Source: Narthecium ossifragum
Lineage: Eukaryota; Streptophyta; Magnoliopsida; Dioscoreales; Nartheciaceae
DNA: 64,000 nucleotides
Direction: 5' to 3'
Assembly: GCA_963920575.1 (NCBI GenBank)
Contig: OY986965.1
Span: forward strand, 7,457,134 to 7,521,133
Of this stretch, positions 12,949 through 21,889 are shown piece after piece (positions within the stretch are counted from its first letter, which is position 1; every line of letters begins with the position of its first letter). The notes under the pieces were generated by a model. It worked only from the letters and a program-made list of their open reading frames with translations, was not told the origin of the DNA and searched no databases. A program made the position numbers and the translations under genes.

Positions 12949-14450
12949 TGATAAGACGTGAAAAGTGCACAAATCACCCTTTTAACTAGGTCTCGTTAGT
13001 TTCCAAGCAATGCTATTTTGATTGTCTTTTCCCCATTTCAGGCTTAAGGACCCTCAACGAAGATTAGATCAAGTTTGGTGCTAAAACGAACAAATAAAGA
13101 ACCTGCTAGGAGCAAAAGAGCAAAGGAGCAAAGATGGACCATCTTTGACATCAAAACTGTACCTGCTCAGGAAGAACCAGATGATGTGCTATACATGGTT
13201 GGAAAGCTCTTGAAGTCTAGATTCCAGAACTTTTTACGGTTCGTGATTTGGAGTTTCCTAGAGGAAGATATGCTATTTTTAGTACAGAGGTGCAGAAGAA
13301 GCAGTTACGAAAAACCAGATCGATCTCATCCCAAAGGAGATCGATCTCCTTGGGCGCTGCGGGAAAAATAGAAGGAAATTGACTAATCCGAGTTAGGATT
13401 TGTCTTAGGCTATAAATAGCCTTATTTGGGGGCGTTTTGGCAGCCTTCCATGGCCGAATTTTGTTGATCTATTGGGGTTTCTCTTAGTTTCTTTCCCACA
13501 AATTAGGTTAGATCTTTGGGAGAAGATCCATGGATGGATGGCTTCAACAACCTTCATCAAGGTGTCCTCTTCTTAAGATGAGTACCTAAACCCTAGCCTA
13601 GGAATTCTATGATTTAATAAAGTTATTTATTAGGGTTTTCTATAGATTATGAGTTGTAAATCATGCGTTTGATGATTGAATGGATTGTTTTTATGTTCTT
13701 ATTTATTGGTGTGATTATTATTATATGTTAGATGAATGATTTGTTCCTAGATTTAGGTCTTGTGCATGTTAGGGCTTGAGATTAGGGATTCTCGTCAAAC
13801 GTCTATGGTAGGACCATGGATGTGAGGATTTCCTTCTCGTGATTAAAGGCCTTGTAATGCTAGGACCATTACACATAATGCTAGAACCATTATGACCGCT
13901 TCTTAATCCGTTATTCATCATTATTCGAGATTAGGGATTTCGTATGTGCTAGAACCACAATGCTAGTGCCAGAACCACTAGGTTAACTCTAATCCTTGAT
14001 ACATTCTAGTAGGCGATCTCAAGGTGCCAGAACCATCTTGATTATTTACCAATATCCATTATTGATATTATCCCCGACGTCTTCGTTGAGCGGTAGGAGT
14101 TCTAGCCATTTACCTATCGACTATATGAAATCATCTAAGTTGATTTATCTGCTCTTATCTTAGGAATACCTAGTAAGTTCTTTATTATTGATTAGAGTTC
14201 CTTGGCATTATCTTATCTATTAGTACTCTTTTCGTATTTGTTTAGTTCTTGATAAAAATCCAAAAGATTATCTTTTTCCCAACTCCTTGTTAGGAATTAT
14301 ACCTAGTATACGACTTAAACCATTAGTTCCCTGTGGATTCGACTCGGACTCATTGCTATCTACCCATAAAGTAGTTAGTTAGTGATTCGGATTATAAATT
14401 TGTAATTTTGGCGTCCTTGTTAAGGTAACGACACTTTTCAAGGCGTGTCA
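12949..14450 (+). mobile_element. Solo LTR, Athila-like (1502 bp)
   Basis: It begins TGATAAGACGTGAAAAGTGC and ends ACTTTTCAAGGCGTGTCA. A perfect 5-bp duplication, ACGGC, occurs at 12944-12948 and 14451-14455. The ends match the LTRs of elements B and C. Two GATCGATC palindromes (13318-13325 and 13339-13346, spacer 13) precede a TATAAATAG box at 13411, and an array of constant-loop hairpins lies at 13803-14041. No internal region is attached, so it is the product of LTR-LTR recombination. Confidence 0.92.
13803..14041 (+). promoter_or_regulatory. Array of constant-loop hairpins in the transcribed LTR leader
   Basis: Six short inverted repeats surround a 7-base loop. At 13853-13873, stems TGTAATG/CATTACA enclose CTAGGAC. 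At 13874-13894, CATAATG/CATTATG enclose CTAGAAC. At 13945-13959, TGTG/CACA enclose CTAGAAC. At 13963-13981, CTAGTG/CACTAG enclose CCAGAAC. At 14019-14041, TCAAGGTG/CATCTTGA (one G-T pair) enclose CCAGAAC. A weaker copy lies near 13804-13820 with loop GTAGGAC. Stem sequence varies but complementarity is kept. The position downstream of the TATA box implies presence in the element's RNA. Function is unknown. Confidence 0.8.
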
Positions 14451-15499
14451 ACGGCGAGTACTCGAGGATGCGTTGGAGGCGGAGCAACGTCTTGGTTTGC
14501 AACGGAGAGAGCTGGGAAGAGCTTGCATGGGTGGTGGTGACAATCTGCAGGAGTAGAAGGCCACCAATGTGAAGGGAGAGATTAGAGTAATGGCCTCTTG
14601 GGTCGTCTAAAAATCCCATCTTGGGTCGCCTAAGATCTCAGCATGTCGAGAGAGATCTGGAGGTGGGGTGCCCGGGCAGTCTAGCGGCGGGAAGCCGCAG
14701 GCGACTAGAGGGAGATAAGTGAGGGAAGAGAGAGAACAGAATAAACCAGTCAACATTGGGTCAAAGCCAGTTTGACGTTAAGTCTGTAACGGCCGTTACT
14801 AAATTTGGGTTTAAAGTGAAATTATTGTAACCACAGGGTCTGTTTTGTTATGTTTTGAAACACAGGATTTAAAATGAAATTATTGTAATAATAGGGTTTA
14901 AAATGAAAACCCCCGTAACAAGAGGGGACCAAAATGATATTTTCCCAAAATGAATTACTAACGGCCGTTAAGTCAAGAAACGACCGTCAGTAATTTGGGT
15001 TTTAAGTGAAATTATTGTAATTACAGGGTCTGTTTTGTTACGTTTTGAAATACATGGTTTAAAATGAAAAACCCGGAAACTAGAGGGGATTAAAATGACC
15101 CTATACAATATTTGAAACCTCATCATGAACATCAACCATTTAAACTTGTACAAAAAAAATAACTTGACTAACACCAATGTATAAAATTTGAACATGAGAT
15201 ATTATATATTCCACGCCCAAGTTTGCAAAATTCATATTCTGTCAAATTGACAAACATTAATGAACAAAAATTTACAACTCGGGGCTTTCAGATGATAAGG
15301 CGCTCGATTGGCATGTCCCCGTGCGCGCGCATCGGTCGGATGCCTGCACCCCAAGCGCGTTACAGCGCCGCCGATCGCTAACTCCACATCCATGTCTATC
15401 CTTACACCTATCCATTCTAGAGAGTTTATAACATCCCCCTGAACCTCCACACCCACCGCCGCCGCCACCATTGTCAAGCTCAATATTGAGCATTAGACA

Positions 15500-16265
15500 A
15501 TGGCTGCAGCGGACGAGCTCGGCCTGGCCACCCACGTCCTTCGGGGCAAGTGGTTCGTGGTCTTCGCCTGCTCTCTCATAATTTTGAGCGGCTGCAAGCG
15601 TCGCCTACCTCTTCGGCGTGTACTCCAAGGAGATGAAGACCATCTTGGGCTACAACCAGCAGACCCTCAACACCATCAGCTCCTTCAAGGAACTCGGGGC
15701 CAACTTCGGCATCTTCTCCGGCATCCTCTTGGAGATCACCCCACCATGGCTCCTCCTCGCCATCGGCGCCGTCATTAACTTCTTCGGCTATCTCATGATC
15801 TACCTTGCCATCTCCGGCCGCATCGCTAAACCCCAGCTCTGGCAGATGTGCCTCTACATCTGCATCGGTGCCAAGTTCCAGACCTTCGCCAACACCGACG
15901 CCCTCGTCACTTGCGTCAAGAACTTCCCAAAGAGCCGCGGCGTCGTGCTCTGCCTCCTCAAGGGCTTCGTCGGTCTCATCGGCGCCATCTTCACGCAGCT
16001 CTACCTCGCCTTCTATGGCGACGACATCAAGTCACTCATCCTCCTCATCGCCTGTCTCCCCGCCGCCATCTCCATCGTCTCCGTCGGCACCATCCGCGAC
16101 ATGAAGGTCATGCACCAACCCAATGAGTTCAAGGTTTTCTGTTCCCTGCTCTACATGTCCCTCGCCCTCGCCGGCTATCTCATGGTCATCATCATCCTCG
16201 AGAAGAAGCTGCCCTTCTCCAACCGACGGACTGAGAGTGAGGAAGATCGCGAGAGAGGCCGCTAG
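15500..16265 (+). pseudogene. Nodulin-like (NFD4-type) MFS transporter N-terminal fragment, frameshifted
   Basis: The ATG at 15500 opens a frame containing [16 protein letters not shown], the usual start of plant Nodulin-like (PF06813) membrane proteins. Near 15590 a single-base insertion shifts the frame. The continuation then reads [20 protein letters not shown], a region with [55 protein letters not shown] and [17 protein letters not shown]. Several hydrophobic membrane segments are clear. The match ends near 16230 at KKLPFSN, well short of a full transporter of roughly 550-600 residues, and then runs into transposon sequence. It is intronless, GC-rich and lies between Tourist-like ends, so it is probably a captured first exon. 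Confidence 0.75.
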
Positions 16266-16621
16266 GGTCCTCTATGAGATCGAAATGGGTTTCTAAATAC
16301 GGTGTTGGAATGGAGAGCCGCTGAAAAAGAGAGCGATGGAAAAAAAGGCTTGAAAGTGTTTCTGGCCAGTTTTTTGCCAAAAACATTTCATTGGAATAGA
16401 GGTGAAAAGTTTGCGCCTGGAATGGAATGGATCCCATTCAAGTGAAATAAACACCCTACACGCTGGAATGTCATTCCATTCCATGCATTCCAACCTCCAT
16501 TCAAGGGAAACAAACACCCCCTTAAAGTAAATGACATTCATACGCATTTGCATCTGCATACCACTTCACTAAAAAGGCCTTTTTTTTCGAAAAGATGAGT
16601 CCGAAGACTGAGGTACATTAA

Positions 16622-16813
16622 GGGGGCGTTTGGCTCCGGCGGATCCGCGGAATCCGCCGGAGCGGATTCCGCGAGCGGCGTCAGGCGGATTCCAATTTCG
16701 CGGAATCCGACCGGGATCCGCGACGGCGCCAAACGCGCGGATCCCGATTCACGGAATCCGCGCGTCCCCGGATCCCGCGGATTTATGGGATCCGGGGCGT
16801 GCCAAACGCGCCC
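16622..16813. mobile_element. Tourist-like MITE (192 bp)
   Basis: The left end GGGGGCGTTTGGC and the complement of the right end GGGCGCGTTTGGC differ at one base. TAA flanks both sides (16619-16621 and 16814-16816). The interior is a GC-rich, highly self-complementary run of GGATCCGCGGAATCC-like motifs. Confidence 0.85.
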
Positions 16814-16839
16814 TAACTAGACAATCCCTTAAGGAGGAG

Positions 16840-17535
16840 TGCCATTCTCAGGAGCCCAAACTAGCTCCTGATTATTAACAGAAATTAAACTAGCAATAAC
16901 TTGTGCCTGACGAGCAACCCAATCCGCTCTTTCATTATCCTCATGAGGGATGGAAAGCATTCTCACACTCTGAAGTTGGCCAATTCTTCGCTAGATATCA
17001 TGCATTAGCGAAGTTAAAGAAGACGACGCGGGCATTCGGCCCTCCACCAAAAGACCCTGCCGTCGATAAGTCACATTCAACTATCAAATCCCTTGCACCT
17101 CGACACACGCCCTCCATTAGCCCAAGTCGAATGGCAACAATCTCCCCGTATAATATCATATATGGCGCATCAGTTAGTGTATCAGAACCAGACCATGCAA
17201 TGGCATCATCATCCTCCAATCACACCGCCCCCAGCCTGATATTTGCAGAGACCATATCCATGGAAGCATCAACCTGGATCACAATATCCCCTTCCCATCC
17301 CCTCTATCTCGACGCCCACCCAGCTGTTGAATGAGAAGATGAAACTCCCTCTCCAGCCATTTACTTCTCCTCACCACCTGCTCAACATCAAACGACACAC
17401 TCTGGCTGAGCAACTCACACCTAGCCTTCCAAATATACCACTGGCCATAGGAGATCGCCGTCTTCAACAGTCTCTGCCTCTTATCCTTTGGACTACTTCT
17501 CAACACCTCCCAGCAACCATTCAGACTCCATGACT
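16840..17535 (-). mobile_element. Minus-strand LINE, 3' part (zf-RVT end and RNase H)
   Basis: Reading right to left, RLLKTAISYGQWYIWKARCE lies near 17480-17410, the end of a zf-RVT region. An RNase H domain follows, with a region reading EDDDAIAWSGSDTLTDAPY and then GEIVAIRLGLMEGV, in broken frames. It has the same orientation as the RT fragment at 32971-36149 and could be the 3' part of that LINE. The middle, roughly between the RT thumb and the zinc finger, is missing. Confidence 0.7.
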
Positions 17536-17538
17536 GGA

Positions 17539-18093
17539 TGTCACACCCTGACCCAAAAAACCCATCCAGATCGAGGTGCGAGCCACCTAAATCTGTTTAC
17601 ATCATCAATTGGCGCACAAGTATATAACCGCTATGAATTTAAACCATCTAGTACTCCAGCTCATAAAAAAATTTGATAGCATCTCCTTTATAATTATAGC
17701 ACAAGAAACCTGTACATTTTATAATTTTACAACTTCAACATCATCACATTCCTCAACATCTACATTAAAGAATATTACAACATTTCTCAAATACAACTGA
17801 ATTAATAATCATACAATTATGTTCTTGGATACATCAGATTATACATAAATTTCTACATCACTGATTAAAACTGTAAATTAATTGTAGAAGAACTCCTCGA
17901 AGCTCCAAGTCCTCGATCACCTCGAAATATCGCGCAATCTTCTAGAAGAACACTTGAAAGAAGGAACTGCATCGCCGATGTAGCCCGGGTAGGGTGAGCA
18001 TATAGGCCAGTAGGGTTCTACTCTACGGCACACTCAAGGAATGGGAACTGCAAATGCATCGGGTCTCATCACAGGTCAAGGGGACTCTACGCC
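17539..18093 (-). mobile_element. LTR fragment of the GGGGCGTGACA-type family (3' end)
   Basis: It starts TGTCACACCCTGACCC, the complement of the LTR 3' end seen in the solo LTRs at 24404 and 35991. Its complement includes TGCTCACCCTACCCGGGCT, matching a block in the solo LTR at 37802-40191. Element A inserted into it at 18093/32634, and the remainder lies at 32634-32943. At about 865 bp in total it is shorter than the 2.4-2.5 kb relatives, so it is truncated. Confidence 0.6.
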
Positions 18094-18493
18094 TGATGTC
18101 GCTCAAATGTGTCACGCACAGCGGTCGCGGTGCAGTACAACATAAGAGAGATCGAATCCCACAGAGAGACAAGCAGGAAAGATCCAGAAACACAGATAAC
18201 AATGTATCGAAAACAATCAAGAGCGTAAAAAGTTAAGAAAATAGATCGGAAATGTAATGGTAAGATAAAGTTAACGAAAGAAATCAGGATTTGAATGAGG
18301 CTAGGCTTTAGGAATCACTATACTCGGATTTAGGTTCTTCTCTTCTCAACGGTTCATATGATACACAGTTAAGGGATTCACATCCCAATCACCTTAACCG
18401 GAAGATAAAGAATTATGAATCTGATAAAATATATAAATGTCTCTTCCTACGATTGGTTCTTCCTTTTTATAGTTCTAACTTCATCCAACCAAA

Positions 18494-18750
18494 CCTAAGA
18501 ATACACGATACCGGCTGTCACTACAGGCAACGCGCAGCAAAAGTTCATCGGGATAAAGCCCTAACTCTAACCGGATCTCTAAGAATACACAATACCAACT
18601 CTCACAATCGGCAATGCATAGGAAAGATCTCACGGTATAGAGCCCCAACCTTATCTAACCAGATCCCTAAGAATATACAATACCAGCTGTCACTACGGGC
18701 AATGTATAGCAAAGGTCTCACGAGACTCGGTAGGAGAATTGAAGGAGATA
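18494..18750 (-). repeat. ~86-bp leader repeat, three copies
   Basis: CTAAGAATACAC-type units begin near 18495, 18579 and 18667. Each continues with ATACC, then TGTCAC or CTCAC and GGCAA. The copies have diverged. The same array is in the other LTR about 12804 bases to the right. It occupies the transcribed leader position that holds the constant-loop hairpins in elements B and C. Confidence 0.75.
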
Positions 18751-19040
18751 ATTATGGGATCACAATATCATAAAAGAAGCATGACTGGATTTATAATAAT
18801 GTTTAACCACAAAGCAATCTGTGAAGATCCAATACATAAGAAGAGTTTAACAATAAAGATTAAAAACTATGAACCATTGTTGGAGAAGAAGCCCTAGTCC
18901 TCGCTAGATCATCCGTCCGCCATGCCCGCGGATTACTCGGCCATGGATGGAGATTCCTTCATCTTCTTCCCTTGAGAAACACCCAGAAAAGAGCCTCCAA
19001 AAACGTCCAAGAAATCCCCTTTGAGTAACCCTAAGTTTCC

Positions 19041-19462
19041 TATTTATAGGGTTCAAGAATTAGTAAACTCGGATTAATCAAAACCGTTGATTTTCATCAC
19101 TGGGCAAGTCCGATCGATCCTTCTCGGGATGTTGGATCGATCGGTCTCTTGAAATCTCCAATCTTCTAACTTTGCCCGTGTCCGATCGATGGACGGATCG
19201 ATCGAACTCTGCTCCTCTAAAAAGCATACGTTCTGTCACCCTTTAATTCCCAAGTCCGATCGATCGGATTATGAATGTTGGATCGATTGGTTGAGTAAAA
19301 ATCCGCTGTTTTTGACTTTTTCCGAGTCCGATCGATCGGACCATTGGTGTCGGATCGATCGGACCCTATAGGAGCGAAGGAGGGATCGATCGGATCATAT
19401 TCAGCCAAAAAATACATGTTCTGTCACGATTCTGTGAGGTCCGATCGATCGGCGGATCGCTC
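19041..19462 (-). promoter_or_regulatory. U3 of LTR A: TATA box and paired GATCGATC array
   Basis: In the element's sense the TATA box (19041-19050) is preceded by pairs of GATCGATC. 19112-19119 with 19135-19142, 19258-19265 with 19281-19288 (one mismatch), and 19330-19337 with 19353-19360 each have a spacer of exactly 15. Two tight pairs with spacer 4 (19184/19196 and 19443/19455) each contain one imperfect copy. Between pairs, ACGTTCTGTCAC/ATGTTCTGTCAC recurs. The right LTR has the same array at 31916-32266. Confidence 0.85.
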
Positions 19463-19824
19463 GGACTTCCAGCTTATTTTCCTTTCTGCCATTCAGACTG
19501 CGCATCGGTACTGAAATTGCCGTAACTTCCTCTAGGAAACTCGGAATCACGAACCGTAAAATTCCCCAGAATCTAGACTTCAAGAGCTTTCCAACCATAT
19601 ATGACACATCATCTGGTTCTTCATGAGAAGGTATAGATTAATTGTTGAAGTTGATCCATATACTCTTTTCAGCTTCTTTTAGCTCCAATTTCCTGCATTT
19701 TCCAAACAACTATGTGAAGCATATAAAAGTATAAAAACAGTGCTAAAGAAGTTGATTAATGGTGAAGATATAGCAATTGAGATGGTTTTAAGGTTGTTCA
19801 GAGTGCACTTTCATGCACTCATCA

Positions 19825-19860
19825 CACCCCCCAACCAGCTTATTGCTAGTCTCTAGCAAT
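19825..19860 (-). promoter_or_regulatory. 3' polypurine tract of element A with adjacent hairpin
   Basis: On the minus strand, GGTTGGGGGGTG directly abuts the 3' LTR and should prime plus-strand DNA. Just upstream in the element's sense, ATTGCTAG and CTAGCAAT (19842-19860) form an 8-bp stem with a 3-base loop. Confidence 0.85.
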
Positions 19861-20216
19861 TCAAAGCGCATAGAATATATTTAAGCACACTAACGGTTCA
19901 AGGATGTAGACATGCATGATAAAAATTCTACCTTATCAAGTCGATAGTGTTTTATGCAGTACAGAGCATGGGAACTTCTTATACTCATACACATACTACC
20001 AACACATGAAATCAACTTCTACACATCAAAACATGCTAATCACCATCCAGAAGAACACATGTGACGTGACAAATAAATGTTACGTTCAGAAGCAACTTCT
20101 ACCCACCATTAGTCCAAACACACTACTATCTTCATGACCAATCATCCAACCCTCGCACTTTAAGTACAGCATGCTCTTTCTCTATTTTTTTCTTTTCAAC
20201 TATCAGACACTTTGCC

Positions 20217-20359
20217 TTTTTACGCGAGCACTCTCCGCTTCTTGAGGCGCAGAGACCCGGTTACTTAGCAAAACACTTAGTAGTTTTTTTTCGCTATAAG
20301 TGGTTCTACCTTTTTACGCGAGCTCCCCGCTTCCTGAGGCAAGAACACCCGGTTACTTA
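20217..20359 (-). repeat. Duplicated 3'-region motif (TACGCGA...CCCGGTTACT)
   Basis: Two copies of about 50 bp, at 20217-20267 and 20310-20359, each start TTTTTACGCGAGC and end CCCGGTTACTTA. Element B has the same twin motif at 45094-45237. It lies between the two polypurine tracts in both elements. No coding frame explains it. Confidence 0.75.
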
Positions 20360-20711
20360 ATAGTTGTTTAGGCACAGCTTTATCAAGCTCCAGAACTTTT
20401 TCTTCTTTTTTTTTTTTCTTTGCATGCAATACTCAACACTAGCTAATGCTGAAATCATGGTCTACATTGACAATAGCATGCTCATTCCTCTGGTGAGTAT
20501 AATCGCCACTGCACATAAAGTGTTCGTGTGTGGATCACATGATGTTATACTTTCAGGTTATCACGCATGCAATCAATGTATTGGTCAATCCATATGAAAG
20601 CAACATATAGAATAAGCATAAAAATTTCAGCTCATGTACAATTTCTAGTAGCATAATCAATTCAACACTATTAAACTCAATAAGGTAGCATGCATAAGGT
20701 CATGTATGCCT

Positions 20712-20749
20712 ACACCCCCCAACCTGAAATTCACATTGTCCTCAATGTG
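20712..20749 (-). promoter_or_regulatory. Second, internal polypurine tract with hairpin
   Basis: On the minus strand, GGTTGGGGGGTGT lies 0.9 kb from the 3' LTR. Beside it CACATTG and CAATGTG (20732-20749) form a 7-bp stem with the loop AGGA in the sense strand. The layout copies the tract at the LTR edge. Confidence 0.7.
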
Positions 20750-21047
20750 TGCTAATCATGTAAATAAGCAGAAGGGTGTTGGCTGAATTTTCATATATAG
20801 CATAAATAAAAATAGGAAATCGAAATAAGAGCGAGGCCACCTGACAGAATATCGATTATCTCCTCAAGGCTCCTCATGGTGGCCGAATTTCTCATCTCCA
20901 GAATAGTGGTCGAATTCCTCAACCAAGGCAAACGGTGGTCCAACATCCTAAGAAATAAGAGAGCAAACAAAAACAAATGAAAACAAAAGCAAACAAACTA
21001 AAACAAACTAACCTAATCAAAAAGGGAAATGATAGATAGGAGAAAGA

Positions 21048-21884
21048 TCATCCCTCGTAGACAGGGTCTACAAGAGAAACGGTGTGCTCCTCAGGGTCCG
21101 CTTTCTCTGGAATCTGTTTCAAATGCTGTCCATTAACCGTAAATAATCTCCCATCCTTTGGGTCTTCAACTTCCACAGCCCCATTCTCAAATATTCTGCT
21201 AATGGTGAAGGGGCCTGTCCAGCGTGATCTCAGCTTCCCAGGATGAAGATGCAGGCGTGCGTCATACAGATAAGCTTGCTGTCCTACTTGAAACGTCTTC
21301 CGCAAGATCTTCTTGTCATGGTAGGCTTTTGTCTTTGCCTTGAAGATCCTAGAACTCTCATAAGCATCATTCCTGAGTTCCTCTAGCTCAGACAGCTGGA
21401 GTTTCCGTTCCTGACCTGCAGCATCCAAAGTAAGATTTAATGACTTAATAGCCCAATATGCCTTATGTTCTAATTCAACTGGAAGATGACATGGTTTTCC
21501 ATAAACAAGGCGAAACGGCGACATCCCCAAGGTAGGCTTGTAGGCAGTGCGATATGCCCACAACGCATCTGATAGCCTCAAGGACCAGTCCTTGCGGTTG
21601 GGGCTCACTGTCTTCTCCAGGATTTGCTTTTTCTCTCTATTGGCTAATTCAGCTTGGCCATTCGTCTGTGGATGATAAGCAGTGGAAATCTTATGTGTCA
21701 CTCCATACCTGCGCATCAAAGCCTCAAAAGAGCGGTTACAAAAATGGGATCCTTGGTCACTAATAATGACCCTAGGAGTACCAAATCTAGACAAAACATG
21801 CTCTTTAAGAAACTTGATGACAGTAGAATGATCATTATTTCGACATGCAATAGCCTCCACCCACTTAGAAACATATTCCACAGC
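21048..21884 (-). pseudogene. Element A integrase: core and C-terminal region
   Basis: Minus-strand frame from 21884 to the stop at 21048. It reads [20 protein letters not shown] at the break, then [14 protein letters not shown] (second catalytic Asp) and [18 protein letters not shown] (catalytic Glu). The C-terminal segment has [24 protein letters not shown] residues and a WTGPF motif. It is cut off from the rest of pol by the solo LTR at 21890-24404. The first catalytic Asp is on the other side, in DFMGPFPS near 24420. Confidence 0.9.
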
Positions 21885-21889
21885 CAGCA

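Larger units (their letters stand above)
12855..14619 (-). pseudogene. Captured fragment resembling an LRR receptor-like kinase N terminus, split by a solo LTR
   Basis: On the minus strand from 14619, a 5' coding piece has a hydrophobic leader (a region with LHIGGLLLLQIVTTTHA) followed by SQLSPLQTKTLLRLQRILEY. It resembles the start of plant inactive LRR kinases of the At3g03770 type, where a signal peptide precedes a QTLLRLQ helix. The frame runs into the solo LTR at 14455 and resumes left of it at 12948 with SLSVV, soon reaching a stop. Only the N-terminal part was captured, and it cannot encode a kinase. The assignment is from memory of the family pattern. Confidence 0.42.
12703..14946. 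mobile_element. Inner Pack-MULE-like element
   Basis: Terminal repeats begin GGGAAAATATCATTTTAGTC at 12703 and, on the complement, GGGAAAATATCATTTTGGTC at 14946. They extend for more than 100 bp, including the segment ACCCAAATTTAGTAACG. The flanks are AAAATGAAA (12694-12702) and AAAATGAAT (14947-14955), a 9-bp target duplication with one mismatch. It inserted into the left inverted repeat of a related element. The internal part, outside the solo LTR, resembles a captured receptor-kinase exon. No MURA transposase is visible. Confidence 0.78.
12546..15101. mobile_element. Outer Mutator-like element (non-autonomous)
   Basis: Long terminal inverted repeats of at least about 130 bp match by eye. 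The left begins GGGTAAAAATCATTTTGGTC at 12546, and the right complement begins GGGTCATTTTAATCCCC at 15101. Both continue through TTTCAAAACGTAACAAAACA. The inner Mutator-like element sits in the left repeat. A clean 9-bp duplication is not seen. However, AACTTGTACAAAAAAA occurs directly left of the element and again at about 15146-15161, so the right border may be rearranged. Confidence 0.7.
11958..16521. mobile_element. Tourist/Harbinger-like element with nested elements and a captured gene fragment
   Basis: The left end GAGGCTGTTTGTTTC at 11958 and the complement of the right end, GGGGGTGTTTGTTTC (ending at 16521), agree at about 20 of 24 bases over the longer repeat. TTA flanks both sides (11955-11957 and 16522-16524), as expected for PIF/Harbinger insertions. 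GGAATG-rich subterminal sequence follows at each end. Removing the nested Mutator-like block (12546-15101) leaves about 2 kb, of which some 0.75 kb is a nodulin-like gene fragment. No transposase is seen, so it would be non-autonomous. A further TIR-like motif near 16448-16456 hints at a second related copy inside the right arm. Confidence 0.55.
18094..19824 (-). repeat. 3' LTR of element A
   Basis: It is 1731 bp, beginning TGATGTCGCTCAAATGTG and ending GCACTCATCA on the plus strand. It contains an inverted TATA box (tatttatagg, 19041-19050). The GATCGATC array is upstream of this box in the element's sense, and a triplicated leader repeat lies at about 18494-18750. Confidence 0.97.

Noticed and set aside
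15805..16126. Alternative frames over the nodulin-like fragment
   Set aside because: They are Ser/Pro/Arg/His-rich shadows of a GC-rich coding frame.
19189..19417. Short frames rich in DRSD/IDRS
   Set aside because: They are translations of the GATCGATC arrays. The same peptides appear on both strands because the motif is palindromic.
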